Below are positions 33,056 to 44,905 of a stretch of DNA of 64,000 nt, piece by piece. Each line of letters opens with the position of its first letter. The first letter of the stretch is position 1. The DNA comes from Capillidium heterosporum (lineage: Eukaryota > Entomophthoromycota > Entomophthoromycetes > Entomophthorales > Capillidiaceae), in the NCBI GenBank assembly GCA_016630905.1, contig WBMQ01000002.1:248001-312000 (forward strand), given 5' to 3'. The translations under genes were made by a program, and so were the position numbers. The notes under the pieces are model-generated. The model did not search any database. It saw nothing but the letters and a program-made list of their open reading frames with translations, and was not told the origin of the DNA.

Positions 33056-36000
33056 TCAAGCCGGGAACTGATATCTAATCCGTATGTCCTTCTCCACCAT
33101 CAACCGTACGGCATCATCTATCAGGTCCTTCTCCTTACATAGTTTGACAACTAATACATAAATTCCTAATTGATTACAACAATAAAAATACAATAAATAC
33201 CACGCTTTTCAATTAAAAATATACCTTTGGACGCTGGACAATGCCTCAAAGCATCGGTAACTACAGCCCGAACTTCATCATAAGATCCATACTTCACCGT
33301 ATGTAATAAATATCTTGCCCACAGAATAGGAATCCGATTAACTCTGTTATTTTAAAATAAAGACATTAGCCACAACCAAACCTATAAAAAATTACTTGAC
33401 ATCCTTGACGAATTTTTTGAATAAAGTGGTTTTCCGATTCACGTTAACTTGGCTTAGTGTGGCGAACGTAAACAACGGGGCACTGGGTTTTGTCCTCAAA
33501 GTTTGGTCTAGCTGTAAGCCTAGCCGGTTTTCAACGCTGAGTTTGGATTCCAACTTGGCGTAGGCATCGAGGACTCGCGTATTAGATGGGAAGTATTGGA
33601 GGGCTTGGGTCAACACCTTACGTACCAGCTTGGGTGGATAGCCGAACTTTCGAGTCAACGTTACCTCTGAAATGAGACGTACTAGTTTCGTAATCAATAG
33701 TTCAGTACGGTCGGAGGAAAGATTATAAAGTTTAGGTAGGACGGTTATTATGTGGTTGCAAAATAGTTCGACACCATCACGTCTATAGATAAACAGTGCG
33801 TAAATGATGTGGAAGTAAAAGTACGATATAAGATCGGTATCCTGCTGAGATAATGTTTTCAATTTGGTGACCAAGTTCTAAATTTTAGTAAAAAATGTTA
33901 ATTATTCGTTAGAAATAGAAGAACAGGGTACCTTCCCAACTGCTTTCAAATCTAAAGCGTCGTTCGAGACTCCAACCTCCACCTTTCTGTCTGTAGAATA
34001 AGCAAATAGCAATGCTATTGCAAATGAAAAAGTAAGTATCACCAGATTCAAAACCAAACTTACCATCAATCAGTCCAAATCCAACCTCTTTATCGATCGA
34101 TTGAAGTGCCTCCAAATAAATCCATTCCTCAAACAGACTATCGATCCCATCTACAAAGTTGTTGGGTTGGGTATAATAGTTCTGAATAGTCAACTCGAAT
34201 ACCTTGCGAGCCTTATCTTCCTGACCCGAATACCACAGGTAGGTAGCGTAGGCAGCGTAAAGTTCAATTGAATTTGTATGTTCTTTTAGCAGCTTGCGGT
34301 GATTCCTATTGATGATTTCGTCATCGTCGCCGAAAGCTTCTAAACCCAGCTGTAAAACTAACAGCGAAATTGAAGTCGTTGCCGGTAGGATACCTACTTC
34401 CTCCTTGTTAAACTTGTTGAATTTACGTAGACAGCTGACTACGAATTGGCGGTATTCAAAGTTGAAGATCTGTTGGTTGATATGGTGCATCTGGTAGTCG
34501 GTGGTAGCTACCCTAAGGACTTCAGTGGGGTCGTAGGGGTGTAAGCCGAATCCCATTTCAGAACTTTTGGTTGACCTGTTTAGAATAGCTTCCAGTTGAT
34601 CGATTACTTCTGATTCTTGAGACTGTTCTAAAGGTACAAAATCAACACCTTCGTCCGATGAATCCCGATCGTCGGGTTGGAGGCTGAGTTGGGGAGTTAA
34701 GCCATCGAAAAGCTGCAAATCAAATATATTATCGTCCAACTTCGAACTGGTAAGTCCGAAGCTAGGACTTGCCAAGAATCGGAATAAAAGCTTGACGAAT
34801 AAGTCTTTACTTATACCGTTGGAAAGGCCGAACAAGAAGGGTTCCAACTCGTCGAAAAATACGGTGGCGTAAGGATCCTTACTCAACTTGATCCCATCCT
34901 GTACAAATGTAGATTGCGGTAACCCACTTCCCTTCAACTCATTATCGATCCAGCTGACTTCATCGGGGTCGTAGTAAGGTTCAGCAACTGGACCTGAAAG
35001 CTGCAAGCTACCAAAATCAGGAAGTATGGTAAGTTTGGCGTAGGTTGACCAACCAGTAGCCCCAGCTTCACCAAATCGAGGCCATCCCTTCTCCCAGAAT
35101 TTAGCTAGAGCTTCAACCTGGTACGGTAAGGCTACCGAATCCAACGACTTGGGTCGGTAAAAATTGAGTTCGACCATAGCTTGGATGAGTGCGACTGCAC
35201 GTTCTTGGTACCCTACATAACAAAGGATATTAATACTTACTTGAATAAAACTTTTATACCTGATTCTCTAAAGAAGCTACACAGACGACCTAACACCAGT
35301 ATTAAAGTCGGCTCTATTACACTAGAGTCAGGTAGTGCCAGCGCTGCCGTAGTTAACTTATCGAAACATAACCCAAACTTGTCAACTACCTTCTCGAAAC
35401 TGAATAGACTCAGCTCGGTCTGATGCATATGCAGGTAATGCAGCCACAGTCTCTTGGAAGTTGGAAACCTATCTAAAGTTTGATCCCATTTCTCTACCAA
35501 CTTTTGCGAATCCCAAAGTTGCTGTCCACAGGCCAGGTAAGCTAAAGTCAACTTTTCATTCCCATAGTTAGCTTTCAAGGCGCGGTCGAACATACTGAGT
35601 TGGATCTCCACCCGAACTGCTAGAGGTACTTGACCCGAGGTGTTGGCCCGTAGCTGGGCTGCCTCCTCCTGGTACGCGATGTATTGTAACCAGGTGTCAA
35701 CATCGGTACTCTCTTCCTTGAGTTTGGTTTCAAAGTACTTTGTCTTGTCTCGAATGATCTGGTCAATCTCCTGAGTAGCTATTACGGTGGGATCCTTGAT
35801 AGTGGGTTGGCTTTCATCAAACTCTTGATCGAGTTCATTGATCAAATTCAATTTGTTCTCATCGTTGAGTTGGAAGAGTTGGTTGTGGCGTAGCTGGTCT
35901 AACCTATAAATGTAGCCTAATTAGCATCTTTGGAAAGTTTTAAAATAGCTACGCTTCACCGTAAAGAGCTAAAATCGGATTATTTCTACTCATTTGAGAA

Positions 36001-36768
36001 TATCTCGATTCCTACTTGCATTTAGATTCAAATTTCATATTTAAAAATGGATTACCTCGTTACGTTTAGTTTTCGGTTTAAATTTCTCAATAACGAGGCC
36101 GGTAACCCCATCAATGGTTTGTAATACCCCTTTGTTGGCAATTCGGAAGTCATCCGGTAAGCCCAGAACCCTACCAGCTACCGTAAAAACAAATTTAGTA
36201 TACATGTAAATAAAAGTAACATTACATCCAAAGCGTTTATATCCAGGTACTCGCTTAGTAGCTTTGTATTGGGACCTAGTATTGGGATCTGTATCCAAGT
36301 ATAGCCCAAATTCAGTAGTTAAACTAAAAATTCTCGAGTTAAAAACTAAAAAATTGACTAAACAGTTACTAGCTAGGAAATGTAAATCTAGGTATTGGAG
36401 CTAAATCTCTATCCTATTCAATTAGCACCATCTTGCGATAAATTTCATTTACTTTGCGTTTTCGAACTAGCTGTTTATCATTGTAATCACTACTGTAGTC
36501 ATCTTCACTGTCGTCATACCTACCACCACTTTTCTTTCTATCCTTGCTCTTCTTGGACTTCTTAGCCTTCTTCTTATCTTTGGTCTTTGAAACTTTTACT
36601 ACTTCTCGTGAAGATTCAGATGGTACATCTATTTTATTTTTAAAAAAGATGTTGGATTAGTAAGGCAAATGGTGTGTTTGGTTTATGTAGTATGAATTTA
36701 ATAGTGAATTTACCTCGTTTCGAAGGTTTGAACGAAGAGAATTGTGGTATATGGATATCACGGTCCAT
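33056..36768 (-). CDS. NRDE2-like RNA-surveillance protein with HAT repeats
   Basis: At least ten exons on the minus strand. It starts MDRDIHIPQFSSFKPSKR at 36768, followed by an exon with a Lys-rich run (DKKKAKKSKKSKDRKKSG). Next comes LYLDTDPNTRSQYKATKRVP, an AGRVLGLPDDF segment, NNPILALYGEALDQLRHNQL, and a long helical-repeat region (VDTWLQYIAYQEE, KRLWLHYLHMHQTELS, FEEWIYLEALQ, IPILWARYLL) ending YQFPA at TGA 33058-33056. The Lys-rich start, the LDT/GLP linker and the HAT-type repeats match NRDE2 (S. pombe Nrl1), a nuclear partner of the Mtr4-type helicase in RNA surveillance and RNA-silencing pathways. The junction between the Lys-rich exon and the LDTDPN exon (about 36310-36440) is not resolved. 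Other junctions are clear, for example ESG/YQERAVALIQ near 35240. Confidence 0.82.
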
Positions 36769-37914
36769 TTGTTTTGATAAAATTGTAAAAGGGATGCATT
36801 GCAATTATTCTAAGCTTCAGTTATGGTTGATTTCCTAAGCCTTGTGCTTTGTAATCGGCAAGGTTTCTAGAGAAAAAATAGAACGCAAATCATAACTTTA
36901 TTGAAAGCATCGCCTTTAAGGTTGCATACTGTAGTTTATAGTAGGAAAGTTTGGTATTCCTAGTTTTAAAATTAGTAAAGCTTGACTTTGAAAGGATAAT
37001 GATAGAGCGACATTGAACTATTACCAAAGTCAATGGTTAAAGGAAGTTGCTTAGATGATATATTAATTTTTCGATTCAAAGAAAACTCATTCGCATATTT
37101 AGCAAAGTTTATTTAATATAATAAGCACAAATATTATATTTCGAGTTGAATTACAGCTTCGATAATGGAGACTCTAAAGAGAAAACTCAGCTATATAAAT
37201 GGAACAGATGCTTATATTTTAGCTGGAGTTTACTAATGTATATTCTAGCTACAGATTATAGTTAGATAGTTGGTGATTTTCCAGATGCAGTTATCAAAAT
37301 GCTTGGTATATCAAAGCATCCTGTTGAAAGGAATGTGTCTAACCAGTATAACCCATCTTATTGTATTGGTAATCAATTAGATTGTATAGCTCAAGTTCCT
37401 AAAATCAAAGTTTAGTACCTCAGCTTTCCATACCATAAATTTATAGATGCATCACTTGAACATTTTGATACTTAAACTTAAAAATAAAGACATATTTAGA
37501 GTTGAAGTCGATATTCTAAAAAGTTAGCAGTACAACATTCTAGCACTACCATCGATCATTTCACAATGCTTAAAATACTCTTGAAGCCAGTAGTACTTGA
37601 AGGATGGGTATAAAATATAAATACAGATCGATCAAGGATCTAAGTTTATTCGGTTCCAAGCTTTAATTTTTATACCATCTATAAAATAGGATTTCATCAA
37701 CATATATACATCCAAAACATTACCAAAAAGTAAACTAAAAGGTGCTGGAGAGGTGGAAAGCTATCCAATTTAAGCTTATTTTCTAAACAAACATCTGGCA
37801 TCGTTAGATGGAACTCAAATCCAATTCCAGCAACAAGGGTTTGCAATTAATGTCATTTAAAAACTTTAACCAACCTGACGAATCCATCCTACGCCTAATA
37901 ACTTTTAGATAATA
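36769..37914. other. spacer between NRDE2 and coiled-coil gene
   Basis: AT-rich, no ORF over 60 codons. It should hold the NRDE2 promoter (right-hand gene end is the 3' end of the next minus-strand gene). Confidence 0.55.
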
Positions 37915-39446
37915 CTAGTTTAACAAAAAGGCAGTGACAGCACCGTTGATAAACTCTATAACTGTATACTCCTCATCATCCCAATTGAGATATTCCAACT
38001 GCTTGTCGAGGATATTTTTGATATTAACACTTTCAAAACTAACTTCCCGACCTTTAACCATGCGGAACAGCTATGAAAAAACCAAAACAAAACTCATTAA
38101 ATACATTGAAAACGTATCAAGAAAATTACCTCATAACTAAACCTAGGGAGTTTACCTACGCCATCCACTTTGTTGTCATCAACGAGGTAGAAGCCAAAGA
38201 CATCTTCCTCAATGGGGAAATGTACTTGCAACGAGAATTCATCGACGACTTTGATTTGTACGTCGCGATTAAGTTTGGATTGGATGCGGTCGATCCCCTG
38301 GTAGAAATTGTAAAGTTCGAGCAAAGGTTTAGGATTCTCGGGTATGTTGGCAAGTTGGGAATTGAGCTCGTGCTCCAGTGCTTCCAGTTCCAATTCCAAA
38401 TTGGCTTTCTCTTTTTGACTTTGTTCGATCTGCCAGTTAAGGTCATTGGTGTGCAGTTCAGTCGATTCAATCTCCTCCAAGATGCGCTGTAAATTTGCAA
38501 ACTGGACGTCAAAATTGGTTAGTATTTGATAAGATGGGTGGACCTTACTTGCTCTTGGGATTGGGCTTCCAAGTTTTTAAATTCGGGGTTCTACAAAACG
38601 ATGTAAACTTAATAAAAAATTGAAGAGATAGAAATTTACTTCGGTTTGATCTAGGGATAAGGTGATGGAATCTACTTCGGTACTCTATCCAAATAAAAGT
38701 AAGCATATATGCATATAAGTAGTTCTTTACCAGATGTTCGATCTCCTGGTAGACGTTGTTCACCGTCTTCAAATCCTTATCCATCTCCTGATAATCTAAA
38801 AAACCCATTAGTCATAAAACAAAATAGAAAAAATACCTTTCAAGTTACGTAAAACCCACTTGTCGATATTCTCCATACTCTCCTGAATCCTCTTGAACAA
38901 AATATTCACCTCATTTATCGTTTTCTTTAGTTGTTCACCTACATAGCATAAGTACATTATCAAGCAATAAAAACCTTCTAGTTGAATATCTTCATTGGTA
39001 ATATCCTCCATCATATCCCTATCTAACATCTCGAGAAACTTGAGATGGCTCTGTAGCTCTATGTACTTTGTTGATAGATTACCTACGTAGAGACTCTATC
39101 AAAGTTGGTTTATAAAGTATAGTTTGAAATAAAGCTAACTTGATACTCTTCCGACTTTTTGGAGATATTTTCAAAGTTCACTTGCTCCCGCAACTGGTTT
39201 ATTATATTGTATTCATGGTTCTTGATTTGGACTTGAAACCTACATTAAAATGAGAAGTTAGTACTGTTGATGAATATAATTCCACCTTTCGAATTCGGCT
39301 TTAGTTTTATAGAACCTATAAATTAAAATAAATATATATATATGTGCTATATATATTATTTACGTCTTGGGGAGTGTCATGTTTGTGAGGTGGTCAAGAT
39401 TTAGCACGTTGAGGAAGCTGGAAAAGTTCAAAGGATTGAATTTCAT
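37915..39446 (-). CDS. multi-exon coiled-coil protein, candidate kinetochore (KNL1/Spc7 C-terminal-like)
   Basis: About ten short exons on the minus strand, all joined by introns of roughly 35-60 nt, from ATG at 39446 (MKFNPLNFSSFLNVLNLDHL) to TAG at 37917-37915. The middle of the roughly 400-residue product is an almost continuous coiled coil (for example LQSHLKFLEMLDRDMMEDI, LNWQIEQSQKEKANLELELE, EALEHELNSQLANI). The last about 130 residues look globular and of RWD type (VQIKVVDEFSLQVHF, DVFGFYLVDDNKVDG, EVSFESVNIKNILDKQLEYL). An N-terminal xFLNxLN-like helix, a coiled coil and a terminal RWD-like domain is the arrangement of the Spc7/KNL1 C-terminus, but several other kinetochore and checkpoint proteins share coiled coil plus RWD. 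Gene structure is well supported, function is not. Confidence 0.6.
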
Positions 39447-40123
39447 ATTTGCACTTTCAACTTTTGGTTTGTTCTAGAACTTCACTACATATTGCACAAT
39501 CTATTGATTGATTTACGAATTGCTAAGTGAGAGAGTACTGGATTAGTAGCTAATACATGTTTTAGCCAGGTATATTGAAAGGTTTGTATACAATCAGTTA
39601 GTTCTCACAAGCAAAAATATACATAGCATCAAAGGCAATGATTTATCTAGCTTTTAACACTGGATAGACTGACAAATCTTAGTAGATGGTAATAACTCAA
39701 ATTTAATTCACAATTGCTATGCTCAAATGGAACAAAGAAACATATGCCAAAGTATAGCTATCCTATTCGGATGATAACGAACGTAACGAATTATATTTAC
39801 CAAACAAATACTATAGTTTTGCATTTAAACAATTAGTCTATTGAGGCACAGATATAAGTTCTTGTATACCATTCATAACAGGTTGCTAGATACTCCATCT
39901 CTAGATATACTCAATGAGTTCCGAATTAAATATAAACTAATCAACTGGCTTTGCTATTTTAAAATGCAATTAATTTAGAATTTTTAGTGTATCCTTTGAG
40001 ACGAACCTTATCATCCAAGACCCAAAACCTTGAATTTCAATTTGAAAATCTAAAAATAGATTTAATAAGCAAATTTTTATGGTCTCAAATTGAAATGGAT
40101 AAAGATATCTACCAGAAGAAAAG
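39447..40123. promoter_or_regulatory. divergent promoter region (coiled-coil gene / ESA1)
   Basis: 677 nt of AT-rich sequence between the start codons of two divergent genes; no ORF. Confidence 0.4.
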
Positions 40124-41710
40124 ATGCCCCACAACCGAAAGTTCAACCCGATCGACAGGATAAAGGAGGAGGAGAGGTACCAGACCAGCAACGCCAGCCC
40201 AAGCCAGAACAGCGCCAGCAGCGTGAATGGAGAATTTGCCGATGACGAAATTTATCCAATTGAAGAGGTCAACACCATTGACAAAGTAGTGACGGAACGC
40301 CAGCTGCAAATCTTATTAAAACACGTGGTAGTAGGCAGTAAATGTTCGGTGCGCAAGTTTAACCCAAGCTCTAACGATGACGCTTCAACCGATGAACAAT
40401 TTGAAATTCGACCCGCGGAAATTCTTTCCATAAAGGACATGTTCTTCAACAGCGCTTTAGAAATCCAAGAACCCAAATTCTACGTCCACTACACCGAATT
40501 CAACAAGAGATTGGATGAGTGGATCGATTTTGACAAGCTGGACCTAACCAAAGCTATCGAGTACCCTAGAGGGTACAGCCGGCCCAGGGGTGGGCTGTCA
40601 ACTAGTCATAATTCGACGGAGCTCTCTTCAACGTATACCGAAGTCAAAGGTATGTCCAACTCCAAGCAGAAGCAGAATCCCAAACCTAACCAACCAGACT
40701 ACGCAGTTATCTATGGTAGGGATAAGCTAGACGGTAGCTACTGGGGTAGTCAGCAGGAGAGTAATAGCTATCAGGCTAAGAAGAAGGAGATAGAAAAGTT
40801 ACGCCATAGCGGTTCCATGACCCAGAACGGCCACGAAATTTCCAGAGTTAAAAACTTGAACCACATCCAGATGGGTAAGTTTTTAGTAGAAACCTGGTAC
40901 TTTTCACCGTATCCACCCGAATTTACGCATTTGCCAACCGTTTACATTTGTGAGTTCTGTTTAGCACCTTACGGTAAGTTCGAGCAGTTCAAGTCTCATT
41001 TAAGCAAGTGCAAGTTGCGGTGTCCGCCTGGCAATGAGATCTATCGAAGTGACAACTTGTCCTTTTTCGAGGTGGACGGTCGCATCCAAAAGAAATATTC
41101 ACGACACTTAGCTTTACTCTCCAAACTGTTTTTAGACCACAAGACTTTGTACTTTGACGTCGATCCCTTCTTATTCTACATCTTAACTATCAACGACCAG
41201 TACGGTTGCCACATGATAGGATACTTCTCCAAGGAGAAAGATTCTTTAGAAGGCTACAACTTGGCCTGCATTTTAACTTTACCTCAGTTCCAGAAGCAAG
41301 GATACGGTCGACTACTCATCCAGTTCTCCTACGAGCTCTCACGGTTAGAGAAGAAGTTGGGTACACCCGAAGTCCCCTTATCCGATTTAGGACTGTTAAG
41401 TTACCGTGCTTACTGGACAGAAGTCATCGTCAAGGAGCTGTTGGACTTCCGGACCAACTTCCCTAATGAGCAGTTGAGTATCGACGCCTTGGCCAATTTG
41501 ACAGGATTTGCTGTCAAAGATGTGTTATCGACGTTGAAGTTTGTAGGAGCGTTACGATACTATAGGAATGAGTACGTTGTCTTTTTGTCCGACAATTTGA
41601 TCGCTCAGTATGAAAAATCAATGGGCAAGAAGAGGTTGGTTGTTGACGTTTCAAAAATCCGGTGGAAACCTTTTGTTAGCAACTTGAACCAACCCAAGTA
41701 TCTCAACTGA
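40124..41710 (+). CDS. ESA1: MYST-family histone acetyltransferase, ESA1/Tip60 type
   Basis: Single exon, 528 residues. A Ser/Asn-rich N-terminus leads to a chromo-barrel domain (about residues 58-150, including FYVHYTEFNKRLDEWIDF). A C2HC zinc finger follows (VYICEFCLAPYGKFEQFKSH then LSKCKLRCPPGNEIYR). The acetyl-CoA site is LPQFQKQGYGRLLIQFSYEL; the catalytic-region Cys lies in NLACILTLP and the general-base Glu in TPEVPLSDLGLLSYRAYW, both in the positions known for ESA1. This is the catalytic subunit of NuA4, which acetylates histone H4 and H2A variants and is essential in yeast. The chromo-barrel contains an Asn/Asp-rich insert (SNDDASTDEQF). It has no introns, unlike most neighbours of similar size. 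Confidence 0.93.
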   Translation: MPHNRKFNPIDRIKEEERYQTSNASPSQNSASSVNGEFADDEIYPIEEVNTIDKVVTERQLQILLKHVVVGSKCSVRKFNPSSNDDASTDEQFEIRPAEILSIKDMFFNSALEIQEPKFYVHYTEFNKRLDEWIDFDKLDLTKAIEYPRGYSRPRGGLSTSHNSTELSSTYTEVKGMSNSKQKQNPKPNQPDYAVIYGRDKLDGSYWGSQQESNSYQAKKKEIEKLRHSGSMTQNGHEISRVKNLNHIQMGKFLVETWYFSPYPPEFTHLPTVYICEFCLAPYGKFEQFKSHLSKCKLRCPPGNEIYRSDNLSFFEVDGRIQKKYSRHLALLSKLFLDHKTLYFDVDPFLFYILTINDQYGCHMIGYFSKEKDSLEGYNLACILTLPQFQKQGYGRLLIQFSYELSRLEKKLGTPEVPLSDLGLLSYRAYWTEVIVKELLDFRTNFPNEQLSIDALANLTGFAVKDVLSTLKFVGALRYYRNEYVVFLSDNLIAQYEKSMGKKRLVVDVSKIRWKPFVSNLNQPKYLN

Positions 41711-43177
41711 GAGTAGATCGATATTTTTTGACTTTAAATCATTTGTATTCGTTCAGGTTATTTATTGCTAGGGTGTATACCAATTGAATTTTAAGGGCTC
41801 TTTAAGCTATATAAACGTGTAAGTAATTTCTGCTGTTTATTAATGTTATGTTTTTGATGGCTATTTTTCTGTTGACTGCGATTTTTTAAAAGCCAATGCT
41901 ATTTTAGGTTATATGCTAAGCTTGTAACTCTTCTGGGTGATATGTTTTACCAGTAGAGTATAATTAGCTTGTAGCAAAGCACCCCCATCTCAAAACTATT
42001 GAATTTGAATCCAATACGGGAGAATCAAAGTACTACTTCATTAATACAAACTAGCAGCTATAAGTTCTATTGTATGAAGTCAAAGCATCTATCATTAATA
42101 CAATAACAAAAACATTTGAAACACCAAACTTATTCAAACATATAGTTCAATTTTACTTTAGACAAGTCAACTGTAGCCAACCCCCATAAATTGGCATCAT
42201 TATCAACTTCCTATTAATGAGCTTACCAACATCTAACCTATAGCTACAATTTATTTCAATCTCAACTAAAGGGACATGTTTCCTTTTCAAAGCTCTCGAA
42301 TGATATACTAGACCTTTAAACTATCAAAGTTGGTTAGTTCCAGATGGTTTAATACTAGGTGATGCCCTTTAGTTAAATTTTATCGAGTTTGCTGATGGTT
42401 ATCAACTTTATATCTATACTTTTCCATTTATCTACTGTAGCGATAGCTTGAGCTACTTTCAAAGTGCAATGAGCTGAGGATATATTTAGTTGTCCAAATC
42501 ATCTTTTATATATCTTGTACATTTAATTTAAAACCACTAACTCAGCACCTTTATAAGATTTTCTAACATTTCAATTTAATATATAAACATCACGATCTCA
42601 TTTTAAGTTGAGTTCTCTAAAGAATATACTTTTAGTTGATATACAATATAATTTAAGCTGGATTGGAGTTTTGAATTTCAGACCTCTGGCTAGTCAAGTA
42701 GGATGGTAGAAGAGTAGGAGATAATGAGATCTCCAGACAATTTCCATCTATAGTAATGACTAAATAAAGGTCTGCCCTTTAACCTACAGCTGAGTTGCAA
42801 GTTGTCCTACCCTTGGCTCTTTTACTGTCGTAGTATCCTAAAAATTTCACTTTTAACTAAAATTCTTATATCATAGATTCGAAATGGGGAAATTATATAC
42901 TGGGTGAAATTCCAATAATTACCAAATTTGGATGCCACTCCAACCAAAGTGATGAGCTTTTGGACGAGCCAACCATATTCTTAGAGCTCCATTCAACCAA
43001 ACTTGGAGCCAGTTTAGATCTTATAAGGAATGTCATCCAGTATGGTAAAACGTACCCCACAAGATCCGAAGGCGTCAAAATGAAATCACAGCCCATTTCT
43101 ATCAACTAACTTTCAGCTAAAGCCTATTCAACTCTATACAAACTGACAGGAACACCAATAGTGATTAAAGGAGTGCT
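41711..43177. other. spacer between ESA1 and thioredoxin array
   Basis: About 1.5 kb of AT-rich sequence. A plus-strand stretch near 42904-43110 stays open (ITKFGCHSNQSDELLDEP, then KTYPTRSEGVKMKSQP) and has a more protein-like look than the rest, but it has no start codon I can support and no recognised family. It could be a remnant exon. Confidence 0.45.
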
Positions 43178-43215
43178 TATAAAAAGCCGAAACTCCAGCT
43201 TTTTTCTATAATTTC

Positions 43216-43656
43216 ATGAATAGCCAGCTTAAAGCTATCCAAGAGCTTAGAGAAGCCATCAACGTCAAATTCCCGGTACTAAACTCCAACTTTTACTCAA
43301 AATTTGACCTTCTGACTTTAGATCTTTGGCTACTTTTCGATAATCTGGAACGAATAATATCTCACCAATGACACCCAACTAAAATATAAGTTAACTCATC
43401 CCGTATGGTAGCTCCTAGTTTTGAATAGCTTTTCAAGACGATAGTTGGGGTCCAGTTTGGCAAGATTGATGTCAACGAAATTACAATACCTTTTATAACA
43501 TAAAACAGCCAACTTTTGTTCCAAGAGGTGGCTAAGGAAGCCGAAATCAGCACCACATCCTCATTCAGATTGTATAGAAACAAATATAAGCTCGGCGATG
43601 TAGCGGGAGTTAGCTTAAAACATATCAAAAACCTGGCTCTAAAGGCCATCGCTTAG
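43216..43656 (+). pseudogene. thioredoxin pseudogene 1
   Basis: Exon-by-exon remnant of a thioredoxin gene aligned to the intact copy at 48189. The first exon starts at ATG 43216 (MNSQLKAIQELREAINVKFP). The region matching VDYFAEWCG reads IFGYFSIIWN. The PCKVVAPKFEDL region reads RMVAPSFE, then an in-frame TAG at 43426-43428, then LFKTIVGVQFGKIDVNE. The last exon reads EVAKEAEISTTSSFRLYRNK and ends LKHIKNLALKAIA before TAG. Intron positions are the same as in the intact genes. The WCGPC redox centre is destroyed and one stop interrupts the frame, so it cannot make an active enzyme. A TATA-like TTATAAAAAG and CAGCTTTT (43196-43203) remain upstream. Confidence 0.8.
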
Positions 43657-44522
43657 ATTTCCACTAAAACTTGTCAGTATATTATAAAGCTTAAGCCTAT
43701 AATATAGGCTTAAAAGTCTTATTTAACTAGCTTTCTCTATTTAGTTTTGATTTTTACAGCCTATTTGTCTTTATGTCCGCCACATCGAACTTATACTCCA
43801 ATAAAATATTCTTTCCAATAAATTCATCACTATCCAATGCGTTTAAAAATTTGACCATAGTGTCTGCAGTAGATCTATCCTATCTTTTTAAAGTTAAGGA
43901 TAAGTCAACAATAATAGATGCTTAAACAACTAGGCACTTTTAATAAAGCATCAAATCTACTTTAGTGAGTAGGTTTAGCTCACTTATAGCAAATAGTAAA
44001 ATAATCACAGACTTAAACCTCTAACATCTTTATAAAACTATAATTCAGCCTTTTTGCACCATCCTTTCAAACGTAATGCTAAAGTAGACCTTTAACTTTC
44101 ATTACAAGTTTGTATTTTTATCTTTTATTTAGTGATAGCAGTTCTTTGAAAAACTTTGCATTCTTTTAAACCATTCTATCCTATAGTTGTACCTTTGATT
44201 TACCATCCTGAGAGATCAGTCATACAAGAGGTTATTTGATTATCAAGGAAGCAGTATCTGTAGTATCAGTTTTTTAACTATCCCCTTTATTTATTGTTAT
44301 CTTTCCTTTATTTTGGATCTGATATGTTCAATTTTAATTAAAAATACAAGGCATGAAAGTTATGATAGCTTACTCAGAAAAAAGATGTGATAGGTGCCTA
44401 CTCTTGATCTGAGAGTTGAATCGACAGTATATGTTATAGTTAAACCTTCTAATCCAACTAAAAAGCAATGTTATAAAGAGGATTGACTGGTATTCATCGC
44501 TCTAACCTCACCTTTTTATAAA
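43657..44522. other. spacer within thioredoxin array
   Basis: AT-rich, no ORF over 60 codons; I could not pick out a further thioredoxin remnant by eye, though a very decayed one could be missed. Confidence 0.4.
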
Positions 44523-44905
44523 ATATCAAGTAAAATCGAAACTTTCAAAGAACTGGTTAAACTTTGTGAAGGCAAGAAGCTAGTAAATCTGTTGAGCCCT
44601 TTCTACCTCTAACATCCTTACCTAGGTAGCTGTATTTTTTTCGACATCTTATAGTATGCAAGTATCCCTTTTTTGAAAGTTGTTTAACATCATTAATGAG
44701 TGTAAGTAGTATTTCCTTGTCTACGAGAAGTTGCATCAGGTCTACTTTAAAATCGAATTTGTTGAGATGAATCTCAATCACAAGGAGATAACTTTCTATC
44801 TTACCTTTTTTCAGATTGTATGTTGAAGGCCAGGATGTGAGAGTAATTATTAATACAGATAGCAGGAATATCAAGACTATGGTACTTTTTCCAGTCTTTG
44901 AATTC
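44523..44905 (+). pseudogene. thioredoxin pseudogene 2
   Basis: Remnant most like the intact gene at 45547. The first exon lacks an ATG and reads SKIETFKELVKLCEGKKL, matching TTYQEFLKVIEGNKP. An intron-like gap follows, then VAVFFSTSYSM against VVVHFSADWCG. Next is YEKLHQVYFKIEFVEMNLNH against IDKLSKSYPGVEFVELDVDK. The last part is LYVEGQDVRVIINTDSRNIK against LYKDGYDMGLRTGPNLKD. Exon order and spacing agree with the intact gene. The start codon, the Trp and both active-site cysteines are lost. An overlapping minus-strand ORF at 44557-44874 is a shadow of this remnant. Confidence 0.7.

Noticed and set aside
43362-43649. 95-codon minus-strand ORF
   Set aside because: Shadow of thioredoxin pseudogene 1, which explains the open frame better.
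44557-44874. 105-codon minus-strand ORF
   Set aside because: Shadow of thioredoxin pseudogene 2 on the plus strand.
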